The position numbers and the translations under genes were made by a program. A stretch of DNA of 64,000 nucleotides from an uncultured Bacillota bacterium (GTDB lineage Bacteria; Bacillota_I; Bacilli_A; RFN20; CAG-288), in NCBI GenBank assembly GCA_949290645.1, contig CASESG010000006.1, positions 1 through 64,000 of the forward strand. Direction: 5' to 3'. Positions 26,337 through 33,687 of this stretch are shown here, one piece after another (within the stretch, counting starts at the first letter, position 1; each line of letters starts with the position of its first letter). Below the pieces are notes generated by a model. It was not told the origin of the DNA. It worked only from the letters and a program-made list of their open reading frames with translations, and did not search any database.

Positions 26337-27125
26337 ATGGAAATCCTTGAGAAAAACGAAAAGACAAAACGGGTCTTCTATCCCCAAAGCATCCTCAATC
26401 AGGAACTGCCCCTGTGGCTGAAGTGGACTCTCTTCGCCGTCGGCTTTGCCGGTCTGCAGCTTCTCTCCCTCGTCTTCAGCGTCTTCTTTCTCAACTCCAC
26501 CCTGGACATGAACCTCATCAATTCCATCCTGATGTTCTCGGTCTATCTTGTCGCCGCCGTCATCGTCGTCCTTCTTGTTTTTTTTCTGCGGAAGCAAACG
26601 TTTTTGAAGTGCCTGAAGGAATTCACGCAGCTGAAGACCTATGGCTTCGCTCTGGCTGTGTTCGGGGCGATGGTCGTCCTCAACTACATCATCAACCTGC
26701 TGTATCTCCCTATTCCCTTCTATGGAGATAACAACAACCAAGAATCGGTCGTCGCAACGACAATGGCTGCGCCCGCTTTGATGTTTTTCCCACTTGCCAT
26801 CTTTGCTCCGTTACTCGAAGAATTGACCTATCGTGCCGGCTTGATGGACGCCATCGGCAGCAAGAACAGGACCCTCGGCATCCTCTGCTCCGCCCTGATC
26901 TTCGGCCTCATCCACTTCGATTGGACGACCATCCTCGGAGTTGCGGCCCAGCTTGAGGGATACACCAAGGAGATGGCCATCAACGAATTGCTCAACCTGC
27001 CAAGCTACATCCTTTCCGGTGCCCTCCTGGGCTTCGCCTACGCCAAGACCGGGAGGATTTCCACTTCGATCGTCGGGCATTCCCTCAACAACCTTCTCTC
27101 CTTCGTCTCCGTCTTCCTAGCCTGA
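26337..27125 (+). CDS. CPBP-family intramembrane metalloprotease (CAAX/Abi type)
   Basis: A 262-residue multi-pass membrane protein. The CPBP signature is complete: EELTYR (the EExxxR motif), FGLIHFDW (FxxxH) and a final HSLNN. It has about eight hydrophobic helices. The family cleaves substrates within the membrane; in bacteria, roles range from bacteriocin self-immunity to protein maturation. A GGGAGG lies 5 bases before the ATG; the frame extends to a TTG at 26325. The TraX-like gene follows 6 bases downstream. Confidence 0.9.
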   Translation: MEILEKNEKTKRVFYPQSILNQELPLWLKWTLFAVGFAGLQLLSLVFSVFFLNSTLDMNLINSILMFSVYLVAAVIVVLLVFFLRKQTFLKCLKEFTQLKTYGFALAVFGAMVVLNYIINLLYLPIPFYGDNNNQESVVATTMAAPALMFFPLAIFAPLLEELTYRAGLMDAIGSKNRTLGILCSALIFGLIHFDWTTILGVAAQLEGYTKEMAINELLNLPSYILSGALLGFAYAKTGRISTSIVGHSLNNLLSFVSVFLA

Positions 27126-27131
27126 GACACG

Positions 27132-27995
27132 ATGATGAAGAAACGTCTGGAAATCCTCAACTCCCTCACACTCAAGATCATCGCCTGCCTGTTGATGACA
27201 CTCGACCACGTCGCCCTCTTTTTCGTCAATCCGGTCACGAGCTACGATCTTTATTACGGACTGAGGGCCACCGGAAAGATCTCCTTTCCCATCTTCGTCT
27301 TCCTGGCTTTCTATGGAGCCTACAAGACGAAGGACATCCGGAAATACCTGCTCCGTCTTCTCATCCCCGGCGTCCTGATCGACCTCTGCGGATACATCCT
27401 CTCCTGGAGCCTTGGAATCCCCATCGCCGAGAATCCCATCATCGGAAACGCCTTCATCGACCTCTTCCTCGGCGTCCTCCTTGTCTCTCTGCTCAAGAAG
27501 AAGAACTACTATTCCTTCCTGGCGGTCCTTCCTTTGCTCTACAGCTTCTTCTCGACCTTACCCATCAACAATGAATACGGAACGCTCTTCAAGACCGACT
27601 GGGGCTTCTTCGGAACCTGTCTCTTCCTCGCCTTCTTCCTCGCCAAGGAGATCGTCCATCTCTTCATCCGGCAGAAAGCGGCGCAAGACGGAATCCTTCT
27701 GGAAACCTATGAGGAGGAGAACGGATTCTTTCTCGAGAAGATCGCCCTATCGGTCGCCTTGCTCTTCGTCGACCTCGTCTTCTATCTCATCTATCGCTTG
27801 GACAACACCTCCTTCGTCCTCCCCAACGAGTTCGTCCCCATTGGAACCTATGTCGCCCTGGCCTTTCCTTTCTTTCTTCTCTCCTCCCAAAGGAAAGGAT
27901 ACGGATCGAAGATCCTCCAGTATTCCTTCTATGTCTATTATCCTCTCCATCTTCTCGTCCTCTTCCTCATCAGCACCGCCCTGTCCCTGCTTTGA
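27132..27995 (+). CDS. TraX-like membrane protein
   Basis: A 287-residue integral membrane protein with about eight hydrophobic segments. The start LTLKIIACLLMTLDHVALFF is the TraX/acyltransferase-3-like hallmark (LKxIAxxxMxxDH). TraX acetylates F pilin; chromosomal homologues probably acylate cell-surface molecules. It begins ATGATG, so 27135 is an alternative start, and no clear Shine-Dalgarno is present, suggesting coupling to the CPBP gene. Confidence 0.83.
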   Translation: MMKKRLEILNSLTLKIIACLLMTLDHVALFFVNPVTSYDLYYGLRATGKISFPIFVFLAFYGAYKTKDIRKYLLRLLIPGVLIDLCGYILSWSLGIPIAENPIIGNAFIDLFLGVLLVSLLKKKNYYSFLAVLPLLYSFFSTLPINNEYGTLFKTDWGFFGTCLFLAFFLAKEIVHLFIRQKAAQDGILLETYEEENGFFLEKIALSVALLFVDLVFYLIYRLDNTSFVLPNEFVPIGTYVALAFPFFLLSSQRKGYGSKILQYSFYVYYPLHLLVLFLISTALSLL

Positions 27996-28004
27996 GCATC
28001 TTTG

Positions 28005-28034
28005 TTGCCAAGGCTTTCCCGCTTGCGCTAATCT
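28005..28034 (+). promoter_or_regulatory. possible promoter for trxA
   Basis: TTGCCA (28005-28010), an 18-base spacer and TAATCT (28029-28034), between the TraX-like gene and the thioredoxin gene. Good -35, poor -10. Confidence 0.35.
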
Positions 28035-28057
28035 AGATCAAAACGGAGGACAAAAGC

Positions 28058-28402
28058 ATGATCCAACATTTGCAGAACGTAGATGAGTACGAAAAGTACG
28101 TCCAACAAGGAAACGTCGTCGTCGACTTCTTCGCCACCTGGTGCGGACCATGCCGGATGATGGCTCGCGTCCTGGAGGAAATCGAGGAGGAATATAAGAG
28201 CATCGTCTTCCTCAAGGTCGATGTCGACAAGTTCCCCCAGATCGCCCAGCGCTTCGGCGTGATGTCGATTCCCACCTTCCTCGCCTACAAGGACGGAAAG
28301 AGAATCAACTTCTCCATCAACGGAGAAAGAATGGAAGAGCTTGTCGGCGGTCTCCAGGAAGAAGGTTTCAAGCAGGTTCTCAACGACACCTTCGGGCTCT
28401 GA
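28058..28402 (+). CDS. trxA: thioredoxin
   Basis: A 114-residue cytoplasmic thioredoxin with the active site ATWCGPCRMM (Cys29 and Cys32) and a SIPT cis-proline loop. Length and fold elements are canonical. It reduces protein disulfides and would be recharged by thioredoxin reductase (not in the window). GGAGG precedes the ATG. Confidence 0.95.
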   Translation: MIQHLQNVDEYEKYVQQGNVVVDFFATWCGPCRMMARVLEEIEEEYKSIVFLKVDVDKFPQIAQRFGVMSIPTFLAYKDGKRINFSINGERMEELVGGLQEEGFKQVLNDTFGL

Positions 28403-28478
28403 TAGCGTTTTCAACCCTTCGGAATTCCGCTCTTCCCCTTTCTTTGATACACTAACCGCTGAGGTACTTTTACAATGA

Positions 28479-29141
28479 GTGATTCAAAAGAAAGGACAGC
28501 TCAAGAAACTGGCCGGCGAGTTCCGCAAGTTCATCGCCAAAGGCAACGTCCTTGACATGGCAGTCGGCGTCATCATGGGCTCGGCCTTCAACGCCATCGT
28601 CACGGCCTTCACTTCCATCCTTCTCTCCATCTGCACCTGGGGCGTCCCTGGCGGACTCTCCGGATTGGTGACGGTCCTTCCCGCCGCCAATGATGCTCAG
28701 CGCGTCCCGCAGGACATCCTCGTCGGCGGAGAGACACTGCTCCAGTCCTATTCGGCAAGCGAGTGGGCGACTCTCTCCCAGTCCTCGGACTTCACCACGA
28801 CCATCGCCAATATGTACACGAAGCACGGCGCTTCCTATTACTACAACGGTGCCGCCATCATCGATTGGGGAGCCTTCATCAACGCCGTCATCTCCTTCCT
28901 GATCATCGCCCTGACGCTCTTTGTCATCGTCAAGGTCTTCGCTTCCCTCAAGGCTCGACGTCACACCATCGAAGAGCAGATCCTCATCGCCAAGGCCAAG
29001 AAGGAAGGAACCTACGCGGAAGGGAAGAAGGAAGAAGCTCCCGCTCCGGCTCCCAAGGCGGATGACATCGTCCTTTTGGAAGAAATCCGCGACGAGATTC
29101 GCAAGCTCAACGCTCCCAAGGCCAACGATCCGCAGAACTAA
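28479..29141 (+). CDS. mscL: large-conductance mechanosensitive channel MscL
   Basis: A 220-residue channel that opens under membrane tension and protects against hypo-osmotic shock. TM1 carries the family sequence KGNVLDMAVGVIMGSAF, TM2 lies about 128-150, and the C-terminal bundle ends DIVLLEEIRDEIRKL. It is far longer than the usual 130-150 residues because the extracellular loop between the TMs is about 75 residues. The start is GTG at 28479. The only Shine-Dalgarno (GAGG) is better spaced for an out-of-frame ATG at 28475 that encodes 26 codons. A terminator follows. Confidence 0.92.
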   Translation: MIQKKGQLKKLAGEFRKFIAKGNVLDMAVGVIMGSAFNAIVTAFTSILLSICTWGVPGGLSGLVTVLPAANDAQRVPQDILVGGETLLQSYSASEWATLSQSSDFTTTIANMYTKHGASYYYNGAAIIDWGAFINAVISFLIIALTLFVIVKVFASLKARRHTIEEQILIAKAKKEGTYAEGKKEEAPAPAPKADDIVLLEEIRDEIRKLNAPKANDPQN

Positions 29142-29160
29142 ACGAAGTTTCCGACATTCG

Positions 29161-29187
29161 AAAAGCCGGCCCGAAAGCCGGCTTTTT
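29161..29187. terminator. bidirectional terminator between mscL and guaB
   Basis: GCCGGC (29165-29170) and GCCGGC (29177-29182) with loop CCGAAA, flanked by AAAA (29161-29164) and TTTTT (29183-29187). It serves the convergent mscL (strong T run) and guaB genes. Confidence 0.88.
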
Positions 29188-29205
29188 GCTTATTCGATTT
29201 TCCTT

Positions 29206-30336
29206 TTAGGCGGAATAGTTCGGGCTCTTCTTCGTGATTTGAATCTCGTGCGGATGGCTCTCCGCCAAGGAAGCGGAAGTGATCTCGATGAACTCGGCCT
29301 CCTTCTGAAGCTCCGCAATCGTCTTCACGCCCAGATAGCCCATGCCCGAGCGGAGGCCGCCCATCAGTTCGAAGACGAGATCGGCGACACTCCCCGTAAG
29401 AGGAATCATGCCCTCGACCCCCTCCGGAACGAGCTTCCTCTGGTGGCTTTGGAAGTAGCGGTCGGAAGAGCCGTGCTTCTGCTCCATCGCTCCCAAGGAG
29501 CCCATGCCCCTGTAACTCTTGTACTTCTTTCCATCAACCTCGATCACCTCACCCGGTGCCTCAAGGCAAGAGGCAAAAAGCGAGCCCAGCATCACCGTGT
29601 CCGCTCCAGCTGCCAGAGCCTTCGTGATGTCTCCGGAATAACGGATTCCGCCATCGGCGATGATCGGGCAAGAATACTCCACTGACGCCTTTGCGCAATC
29701 CAGAATGGCCGTCAGCTGCGGAACGCCCATGCCGGAGACGATACGGGTGGTGCAGATCGATCCCGGCCCCATTCCGACCTTGACCGCATCGGCACCCTTC
29801 TCCATCAGGTCTCGAGCCCCTAAATAGGTCGCGACATTGCCGACGATCACCTCCGCACTCGGGAAGGAAGACTTGATCTTCTCCAAGGCCTGAAGGACAT
29901 TCCTGGAATGGCCATGCGCCGAGTCCAGGACGAGAACATTCGCTCCGCTATTTAGAAGCGCTTCCGCTCTGTCCAAAAGATCTTCCGTGATGCCAATTCC
30001 GGCTCCGCAAAGAAGTTTGCCATCTTTGTCCAAGGAAGCTTTCTCTTTCTCCTCTGCGGTGAGATCGACTTCTTTGACCTTCCTCACTTCCTTCGTCTGC
30101 TCTTCGATGGAGAGGTTCTTGTGAAGGATTCCGATTCCTCCCTCCTTGGCCAGTGCGATACCCATTTCGCTTTCCGTGACCGTGTCCATCGCCGCGGACA
30201 AGAGAGGAGTCTTCAAAGCAATCTTCTTTGTCAATCTCGTCGACAGGTCGACTTGGGAGGGGATGATTTCCGAATATCGAGGGAGAAGCAGGACATCGTC
30301 GAACGTATAGCCGCGCCTTGTGATCTTTTCTTTCAT
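29206..30336 (-). CDS. guaB: IMP dehydrogenase lacking the CBS module
   Basis: Converts IMP to XMP with NAD+, the first committed step of GMP synthesis. At 376 residues it lacks the usual Bateman (two-CBS) insertion of about 120 residues. Strand segments up to residue 87 are followed by a short linker (about 88-107) and then the rest of the barrel. The catalytic Cys195 sits in [13 protein letters not shown], and the flap region SSDRYFQ is present. It has a GAGG ribosome binding site and its own promoter. Loss of CBS domains removes nucleotide regulation but not catalysis in known CBS-less enzymes. Confidence 0.93.
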   Translation of the reverse strand: MKEKITRRGYTFDDVLLLPRYSEIIPSQVDLSTRLTKKIALKTPLLSAAMDTVTESEMGIALAKEGGIGILHKNLSIEEQTKEVRKVKEVDLTAEEKEKASLDKDGKLLCGAGIGITEDLLDRAEALLNSGANVLVLDSAHGHSRNVLQALEKIKSSFPSAEVIVGNVATYLGARDLMEKGADAVKVGMGPGSICTTRIVSGMGVPQLTAILDCAKASVEYSCPIIADGGIRYSGDITKALAAGADTVMLGSLFASCLEAPGEVIEVDGKKYKSYRGMGSLGAMEQKHGSSDRYFQSHQRKLVPEGVEGMIPLTGSVADLVFELMGGLRSGMGYLGVKTIAELQKEAEFIEITSASLAESHPHEIQITKKSPNYSA

Positions 30337-30358
30337 GGTGCACCTCGTTTTCCTCTCT

Positions 30359-30388
30359 ATTATCGCAAAGCGGGAAAGAAGTTGCCAA
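30359..30388 (-). promoter_or_regulatory. promoter for guaB
   Basis: Minus strand TTGGCA (30383-30388), an 18-base spacer and GATAAT (30359-30364). The transcript would start about 15 bases before the guaB ATG. No purine riboswitch fits in so short a leader. Confidence 0.7.
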
Positions 30389-30411
30389 AAAGATTTCCTC
30401 CTCTCTTTTCA

Positions 30412-30440
30412 TTGATTGTCCCTCCCACTTCGTCTAGAAT
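30412..30440 (+). promoter_or_regulatory. promoter for the membrane protein-lemA operon
   Basis: TTGATT (30412-30417), a 17-base spacer and TAGAAT (30435-30440), 23 bases before the ATG at 30464 and just upstream of its GGGAGG. Confidence 0.7.
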
Positions 30441-30463
30441 TGCGTAGTGCAGGGAGGTTCACT

Positions 30464-32311
30464 ATGGACATCAGGGACATGGAACTCGATCCGTACGACT
30501 ATTATGAGAAATATCTCAAATCTCAGCTCAAGGAAAACGCCACCGCCTTTTTCGACGACCTGGTGAAGAAGACAAACACCGACGTAGGCAAATGCCGACA
30601 GGACAGCAAGAAGTACGAAAAGGCCAAGGAAAATGACCGGAAAAACGAGCAATCGCTCGGCCGCTGGCGGTTCTTGCAGGGTTTCTTGATTTTTTTTGCC
30701 GTCCTCGGGTTCCTCGTCTTCGCCCTCTCCCTCTCCATGATCATCACAAAGGGTGCCGAAACCGGATCCATCATCGCCCTTGTCTTATCGATCGTCGTCG
30801 CCCTTATTTCCCTCCTTGTCATCTTCCTGGTCACAAGGAAAAAGATCTTGGAGCGCAAGAAACTGGACGAAAAGTACGACCAGGAAGTCGACAAGTGGAA
30901 GTATCAGTGCCTGAGGAATCTCTATCCCATCAACCAAGAGATGGCAGAGGATGACTTCCGCACCATCGTAAGGAAGACCACCCAGGCATTCGTGCTCGAC
31001 GACCGGCTCAGCCCCGAGAAGCTCGACCTGATGGTCAAGGCCTATCAATACGACCCGAAAATCGGGGAGAAGGAATCCCTGCTCTCCTGCCAGTCCGGAA
31101 ACATCGACTCCAACCCCTTCCTCCGCCTGCGCGTCTTCCGCAACGACATCCGCAACAAGACCTACAGCGGAAGCTTGACGATCTCGTGGACCGAAAGGGT
31201 CGGCTCGGGCAAGGATGCCCACTACGTGACAAGGACACAGACTCTTGTCGCCACCTCGGTCCATCCCGCTCCCTTCTATTCGACCTATACCGCCGTCGTC
31301 TACGGAAACCAGGCCGCTCCCGACCTCTGCTTCGACCGCCGTCCTTCGGGCCTTGCAAGAGACCACGATGAGAAGGACGTCGAGAGATTCGTCAAGGATG
31401 CCGAGAAGGAGATGAAGGAGAGGGCGGAGAAGGAAGTCGCAAGAGGCGGTTCCTTCCAGCCCCTTGCCAACACGACCTTCGAGGCGTTCTTTGGGGCTTA
31501 CAACCGCGACAACGAAGTCCAGTATCGACTCCTCTTCACTCCCCTCGCCCAGCAGAACATGACCGAGCTCCTTCTGGCCAAGGAGCCCTATGGCGATGAC
31601 TTCACCTTCCGCAAGATCAACAAGATGAACATCGTCTCCTCCCTCCACGGCCCTTCGATCCCAGACTATTCCCCCGACATGTTCCTCGGAGAGACCGACC
31701 TCGATGTCCTCAAGAACAAATACGTCTCGACCATCGAGTCCATCTTCCAGTCCCTCTACTTCGAGCTCGCCCCGATCCTGGCCATCCCTCTCTACCAGCA
31801 GACCGATGCCGGGAAGTACACCATCGAGAAGACCGGACGTCACGTCAGCGACTACGATGCCGAGTGCTTCGCCAATGCGATGGATCCTTCCGCCTTCGCC
31901 CATCCCGATTCCTCGACGCCCCAGATTCTCCACGTCCAGTACCGGGAAAGCCAGGGCGAAAGCGACCTCTTTGCCGTCTCCTCCTCCTCTTTCCGGGGTG
32001 AAAGCCGAGTCGACTATGTCTCGATGATGGGCGGAGACGGCTGTGTCCATTCCGTCCCTGTCCCCTGGATCGAATACTTCCCCCTGACCAGGACGAGCGA
32101 GCTTCTCGTCCGCAAGAGCGACGTCGACCGCAGCGACTATCGGAAGCTGATGGCCGAGAAGGAAGACTTCTTCCAGGAGAAACAGGCCTATCGGGAGAAG
32201 CTGCTGAGCAAAAAATATTTCGGCATCCAGCTCGAAGACGGGTATAATTATGGACAGCAGGACGAAGAGGAGCTTTCCGCCTTCCTCTCCTCCGCTCACG
32301 GAAAGGAGTGA
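30464..32311 (+). CDS. two-TM membrane protein paired with LemA
   Basis: A 615-residue protein I cannot assign to a named family. Residues 1-68 are charged and cytoplasmic-looking. Two TM helices lie at about 70-95 and 101-124, followed by a basic stretch and a soluble domain of about 480 residues containing several beta-rich sections and Tyr/Asp-rich motifs. The arrangement recalls DUF3137-type membrane proteins often found beside lemA. GGGAGG lies 6 bases before the ATG at 30464; the frame extends to 30416 without a better site. lemA follows 5 bases later, implying a joint role at the membrane. Confidence 0.78.
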   Translation: MDIRDMELDPYDYYEKYLKSQLKENATAFFDDLVKKTNTDVGKCRQDSKKYEKAKENDRKNEQSLGRWRFLQGFLIFFAVLGFLVFALSLSMIITKGAETGSIIALVLSIVVALISLLVIFLVTRKKILERKKLDEKYDQEVDKWKYQCLRNLYPINQEMAEDDFRTIVRKTTQAFVLDDRLSPEKLDLMVKAYQYDPKIGEKESLLSCQSGNIDSNPFLRLRVFRNDIRNKTYSGSLTISWTERVGSGKDAHYVTRTQTLVATSVHPAPFYSTYTAVVYGNQAAPDLCFDRRPSGLARDHDEKDVERFVKDAEKEMKERAEKEVARGGSFQPLANTTFEAFFGAYNRDNEVQYRLLFTPLAQQNMTELLLAKEPYGDDFTFRKINKMNIVSSLHGPSIPDYSPDMFLGETDLDVLKNKYVSTIESIFQSLYFELAPILAIPLYQQTDAGKYTIEKTGRHVSDYDAECFANAMDPSAFAHPDSSTPQILHVQYRESQGESDLFAVSSSSFRGESRVDYVSMMGGDGCVHSVPVPWIEYFPLTRTSELLVRKSDVDRSDYRKLMAEKEDFFQEKQAYREKLLSKKYFGIQLEDGYNYGQQDEEELSAFLSSAHGKE

Positions 32312-32316
32312 AAGTC

Positions 32317-32988
32317 ATGGCAAACGAATTGGACGAAATGTCGGGCCCGATCAGCGAAGAAGGAAGAGATGTCAACGTCATCCAGAAGCAGATCCCGGTC
32401 AAGGTCGGCTTCGGGTCCAAGCTCTTCGAGGTGATCCTCTGGGTCCTGGCCATCATCCCGGGACTGGTCTTCCTCTTCATGAAGATCAAAGCTCGCACCT
32501 ACCTCCAGCAATTGCAGCAGAAGATCCAGCACGATGCCTCGCAGATCGACAACTATCTCGAGCAGCGCGTCGTCATCCTTCAGAACGCAGCCAAGCTTCT
32601 CGACAAGGCCATCGACCTCGACAAGGACACCTTGACGAAGATCGCCGCCTACCGTTCCAAGGCCGGAAGCCCCAACGCCGATGCCAGCCGAAACGAGGCC
32701 AGCCAGAACATCGACCGCCTCTTCGGCCAGATCAACGTCGCCTTCGAGCAGTATCCCAACCTCGAGGCCCACAACGAGATCCAGAAGTGCCTCGAGCAGA
32801 ACAGCTACCTGCAGAAGGAGATCACGGCGGCCCGGGAGCTTTACAACGACACGGTCTATCAGTGGAACGCCGCCATCCAGGAATGGCCGACCAAGAGGAT
32901 CGTCGCAGCCAAGCTCGGCTACACGACCCGCATCCCCTTCACGACCAGCCAGGAGATCAAGGAAAAGGCTCGCGGAACCTTCTTCTGA
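32317..32988 (+). CDS. lemA: LemA family protein
   Basis: A 223-residue protein with one TM helix at about 36-57 and a long helical bundle. The C-terminal part ELYNDTVYQWNAAIQEWP matches the LemA YN...FN...P signature. LemA proteins are membrane-anchored and of unknown function (named from a Listeria epitope). AAGGAG lies 8 bases before the ATG at 32317, overlapping the end of the upstream gene. A terminator follows. Confidence 0.88.
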   Translation: MANELDEMSGPISEEGRDVNVIQKQIPVKVGFGSKLFEVILWVLAIIPGLVFLFMKIKARTYLQQLQQKIQHDASQIDNYLEQRVVILQNAAKLLDKAIDLDKDTLTKIAAYRSKAGSPNADASRNEASQNIDRLFGQINVAFEQYPNLEAHNEIQKCLEQNSYLQKEITAARELYNDTVYQWNAAIQEWPTKRIVAAKLGYTTRIPFTTSQEIKEKARGTFF

Positions 32989-33015
32989 GATTCCGACCAA
33001 GATCGATGATCCGAC

Positions 33016-33038
33016 AGGCGGTCTTCAAGGCCGCCTTT
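33016..33038 (+). terminator. terminator after lemA
   Basis: Inverted repeat GGCGGTC / GGCCGCC (one G-T pair) with a TTCAA loop, then TTTTC. It closes the lemA operon. Confidence 0.75.
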
Positions 33039-33040
33039 TC

Positions 33041-33410
33041 TCATGCCGGAATATCGCTCGCATCGATTGGATGCCCTTCCGAAGAGAGGAAGGAAACCTT
33101 GTAATAGCCATCTCCCGTCATTCTCGGGCCGGAGAGGACTTCAAGTCCTTCCTCCTTGGCTTTCTTGGCCACATGATCCTCCTCCCGGCTAGCGAGTCCG
33201 ATGGAGAGATGATAGCCCGAATGGGCCGAACAGGAGGACGATGAGAGAAGCTCCACTCTCGTCTTTCCTTCCAAGTCCAAAAAGACCGTCTCCAGACCGG
33301 CCTTCTCGTCGTGTATCGCCCCTTGACTTCCGCAAAGAAGAAACGGACGAAGAATTCCTCCATCCTCCTTAGGCCTACGACTTCCCGTCCGACGTGGGAA
33401 CGATAGGGCA
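33041..33410 (-). pseudogene. decayed VOC (glyoxalase-like) protein
   Basis: The 3' part (33041 to about 33310) reads as a VOC-family C-terminus: LETVFLDLEGKTRVELL, then HLSIGL and PRMTGDGYY, all typical of glyoxalase-like proteins. No start codon with a ribosome binding site exists in this frame. The matching N-terminal piece (VGLRRMEEFFVRFF) lies in another frame just upstream, with the break near the TTCTTCTTT stretch at about 33330. At least one frameshift therefore separates the halves. No metal-binding assignment is possible. Confidence 0.7.
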
Positions 33411-33687
33411 TCTTCGTTATTCTTTCCTTTCCTACCCCCCCCTCAGGACAAAAGAAGGCAAAACGGAGAAAAGGGAGCAAGAGGCTCTCATTTGTAAGCG
33501 ATTTCAAGATATTGGGAAAAGCAGAGGCAATCCGAATGGTTTTAAAAATAATGCGACAACGATCAAGAAATTCGGCTTTCAATGGCAATCTTTTTCTTCC
33601 CATCCTGCGATAAGAAACGGCGATTTTGATAAACGCTTTCCAGAACGAAAATAAAATTGGGAGGAAACCGAATAGGAGGTTGCCACG

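Noticed and set aside
33394-33654. An 86-codon frame on the plus strand in the gap before the lipoprotein
   Set aside because: No start signal, no motif, and it crosses the decayed VOC gene; I treat 33411-33687 as empty.
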